Shown here: in pieces, positions 61,210 through 64,000 of the stretch
How the letters are laid out: each line of letters starts with the position of its first letter
How positions within the stretch are numbered: position 1 is the stretch's first letter
NCBI RefSeq assembly: GCF_036898095.1
Contig: NC_090761.1
Span: 43,502,454 to 43,566,453 of the forward strand
Length of the DNA: 64,000 bases
Reading direction: 5' to 3'
Source of the DNA: Palaemon carinicauda
Lineage: Eukaryota; Arthropoda; Malacostraca; Decapoda; Palaemonidae
Position numbers and translations under genes: made by a program
Notes under the pieces: generated by a model
Database searches by the model: none
Told to the model about the DNA's origin: nothing
The model's input: the letters and a program-made list of their open reading frames with translations, nothing else

Positions 61210-64000
61210 ATTGTGTTTGATTCCAACATATTTCTTCCTCTATTAACCAGTATCAAGAGCCGTCCGACTTATTTTTGCTGTAAAAAGCTATTGTTCAACT
61301 TCTGTTCTAAATTAAACAGCATCGTATATTATTTTAAAGTAATAAAGTTCTCTAATGATTATGCTGTCTTTGATGGGGGTTTTATGAGGCTATTGACCCG
61401 GAGTTTTCTCAATATTCCCTGTTATTTTTTATCTTTATTTTATTCGATCTCTCTAGTATTGGCTCTATTTTCATCTTTATGTGATCATTCTATTATTTTG
61501 AAGATTAAGTAGTAATTAACCGTGTTTTAGGCTTTGTGTACAAGAATAGTTGCATATTTTGGACAGTAATAACATTTATGAGTCATGCAAACTGCAGTTT
61601 ATGCCACTCGCAAATCACTTGTTACCTTGTCGTTATTGTGTTTTTGCTGACCTCACACCTGAGGTATCGTTGATCGCTAGGTATTTTGAGTTCTTGAAAG
61701 AAAAGTTGTATATCATGTCAAGATATATGTCATTTCACTCTTTTTATTATCATGAAGGTAAATAATTTAAGAATATATATACAAATTTATCTTATAGTAT
61801 TACAATAATATTTTTTCCACGTAGTAAGAAGTGAATGTATATTGAAATATGATCGTAGTACTATTACTTCTTCAAGAACAGTGAGCATCTGTTTGTCTGC
61901 TACACTACAGACTGAAGTGACGACTGTCGTCGAAAGAAAGAAAACAAACTTCTTAGAATCTCAACTAAACAGGTATGTTTCGTTCAATGCAACTTGATTC
62001 AAGTTGCTAAATTTTTATTTATTTGTCCATCGACTGTATGGCGTGCACTGGGAAGTTTAGTTTAACAGTTTGAAGGTTTATGTCACTAGAAACTCATGAA
62101 ATTAGGTTAATTTCGTAGAAGGGTGCTTCCACGCCCCTTTGTTATGGTTTGGGAAAAGTGAGAACTTGAGTACCCTAAATATTTGATGAGGCCACACACT
62201 CATAAAATAACGCATTTCTCATATGCTAATCGTCATACAATTCATTTTTTCCCTGCGTTAAATATCAAATACATTGTTCCGTAGCCTAACCTGTTATCCT
62301 ACTTTTGCCAGCCTACCGTAGTCTGGATTGGTTTTATTTACAATACACCTCTGTGTATTTATTTAATCTTGTTCGTTCTAATCAATCATCTTCTCAACTT
62401 TTCTCCTAAATACTCCTTTTTTTGGAGCAAGATACAATTTACTCAATCTTTGGAGTCTTTGTAATTAGTTAGGGCAGAATGGGTGTAAAATTTCAAGTTA
62501 TGGCAGAGAAAACACATTTTAAAAGAGCAATAAACAAAACATCGTCTAACTTGAGGTTCTCCACCTAACTTAAACTAGGTTATCCATACCTACTTGCTTA
62601 CTGAGGACTGCTCCCCCGGATGACCCCCTTAGACTGCCATATTCTTATTTACCTTTAAGGTAATTCTATACAATAGACCGACTACAACCGACCCGTAGAA
62701 TGTCAACAAATAAATGAAAAATATACTGTTAGTAAAGGATATAGATAATTAATGTATTTTTCATTGGTTTATTATACATCCAAGAAGGTAATGTATAGAG
62801 AAGAAAAGGCTTGTTTTACCATTATAAACTGTTTCCCTAGTATGTTTTCCCCACCCAAAACCCTGAGTTCCCACTGGGGGTCCCCCATTATTGGCAGATT
62901 TAGATAAATATATATTTTTCAATATTTAACTTAGCTGGTGATTATAATAGCTGCAACTCTGTTGCTCGACAGAAAAACTCTACGGAAAAATTCGCCAGCG
63001 ATCGCTACACAGGTAGGGGGTGTACTCAACAGCACCATCTGTCGTTCAGATACCCAGTACTCATTGTAAACAAAGAACTCAATTTTCTAACTGTCGAGCT
63101 ATCGACAAGACGCTCTTATTCGCTGTTGCTAAACTGGAGTTTTTTCACAACTAATTGGTGAAGTACTTTATTCTAGTTTTGAGCTTTCGCTATGCAGGTG
63201 TTTTATCTTCATCTTAAATCTTGAACTCGTTTTGGATAGATTTAATTATGGTGACAAAGAGAGTATGGACTTTCTTTCACTTTTAAATGGCCGACCCTTC
63301 CCTTAGACGGAAGTGTGTTTAGGCTTTTAGTAATTCTTATCACGTTATAGATTTTCCTCTATATATTTTATATCTCTCCGCCTTTATTAGGCCTCTTCGA
63401 TTAACTTTCCATTTATTATAAACAATAAAAATAAATTTTAATGTTTTGTTTATATAGACCTTTCCTGAGAGTAGGCGGTCCTAACTTGGAAACCGAAGTT
63501 AATCAACGTTGAGCCCTTTATATCGTAATTAGCTTTTAAAGAGCTAAGGATTTAAAACTTTTTAAATGTAATATTTTATGAAAGAATTTCTTTGATAGTC
63601 TTCGTACTGTTTTCAAAGATGAACTAACGTTTAGTTTATTTATGCTACGCAGTTGTTGACGTTCAGGACGTTCAACATGCGCTCTATCGTTACGATAGAG
63701 AGAGAGTGTATCACGGTTTCACTTTGCAGTAAGAGTAAATCGATTCTGACGTTTTGTTCATTCTTTCTTAGCTTAAATGTTTTAAATTCTAATTTAAAGG
63801 AACTTTTTATTGAAAAACCTTTCAGTTTTTTCCTTTAGTCAAATAACATGTTTTTTTTTTGACGAAATATAATTGGGCTCTTCTCTTAGGTGCGAAATCA
63901 AGAGAGAAAGAGAGAGAGAGATAGAGACGGAGGGAGAGAGAGGAGAGAAAACGTTCCGTTCAAGCGGGTAACGTTGTTCTCGTGTTACTCGCGTCCCTAG
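61210..64000. other. No gene recognised
   Basis: AT-rich, with ORFs of at most 99 codons (61213-61512, hydrophobic, no family). From about 62.9 kb the sequence is less AT-rich (GCTCGACAGAAAAACTCTAC, CGCCAGCGATCGCTACACAG), which may mark the edge of another repeat. A short hairpin CTCTATCG-TTA-CGATAGAG is at 63682-63700, and a (GA)n tract at about 63900-63945. Confidence 0.5.

Overview
This window is eukaryotic nuclear DNA, and almost everything recognisable in it is transposable-element sequence. An arthropod, most likely a decapod crustacean, fits best. The support is AT-rich, microsatellite-rich DNA, several tyrosine-recombinase (DIRS-type) retroelements, BEL/Pao, two Ty3/Gypsy elements (one CsRn1-like), a Penelope-like fragment, L2/RTE-like LINEs and hAT remnants. 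The species assignment is inference. The only host coding sequence I can support is the last exon of an otubain (OTUB1-type deubiquitinase) gene on the minus strand at 32379-32579.

Layout. 1-2109: no gene. 2110-15840: a BEL/Pao element with both LTRs, whose integrase is split by a complete minus-strand Gypsy element (7489-13250, perfect 5-bp target duplication ACCTC). 15841-18475: microsatellites, a hAT transposase fossil that is itself split by a 197-bp MITE, and a Penelope-like RT fragment. 18478-24460: DIRS-A (gag, RT/RNase H/methyltransferase-like, tyrosine recombinase), followed by a foldback sequence. 24790-32150: sparse DNA with a decayed minus-strand DIRS fragment (DIRS-B) and a tRNA-headed SINE. 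32379-32579: the otubain exon.

32727-42025: DIRS-C, whose gag-to-RT segment is repeated in tandem about 4.3 times (period about 1587 bp). 43149-48121: DIRS-D, the inverted partner of DIRS-C; together they form an imperfect palindrome of about 10 kb with a 373-bp spacer. 48134-50315: repeat-rich 5' flank of DIRS-D. 50337-55245: a SINE-like repeat, an RTE-like LINE fragment (+), an L2-like LINE fragment (-) and another SINE-like repeat. 55272-60124: a young, nearly intact CsRn1-like Gypsy element (LTRs differ at 2 of 333 positions). 60125-64000: no gene recognised.

Order of events. The BEL LTRs have clearly diverged, while the nested Gypsy LTRs differ at about 3 of 278 positions, so the Gypsy came later. 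The tandem DIRS-C copies share the same stop codons, so the array grew from an already dead copy. Because the otubain exon is the 3'-terminal one on the minus strand and no other otubain exon was found, the DNA from 32.6 kb rightwards is probably, at least in part, an intron of that gene.

Points most worth a second look: the tandem array born from DIRS gag-RT; the 10-kb palindrome; an overlapping reading frame kept open in the same phase in three DIRS copies; and a Gypsy gag-pol frame broken only by four stops that could each come from one C-to-T change.
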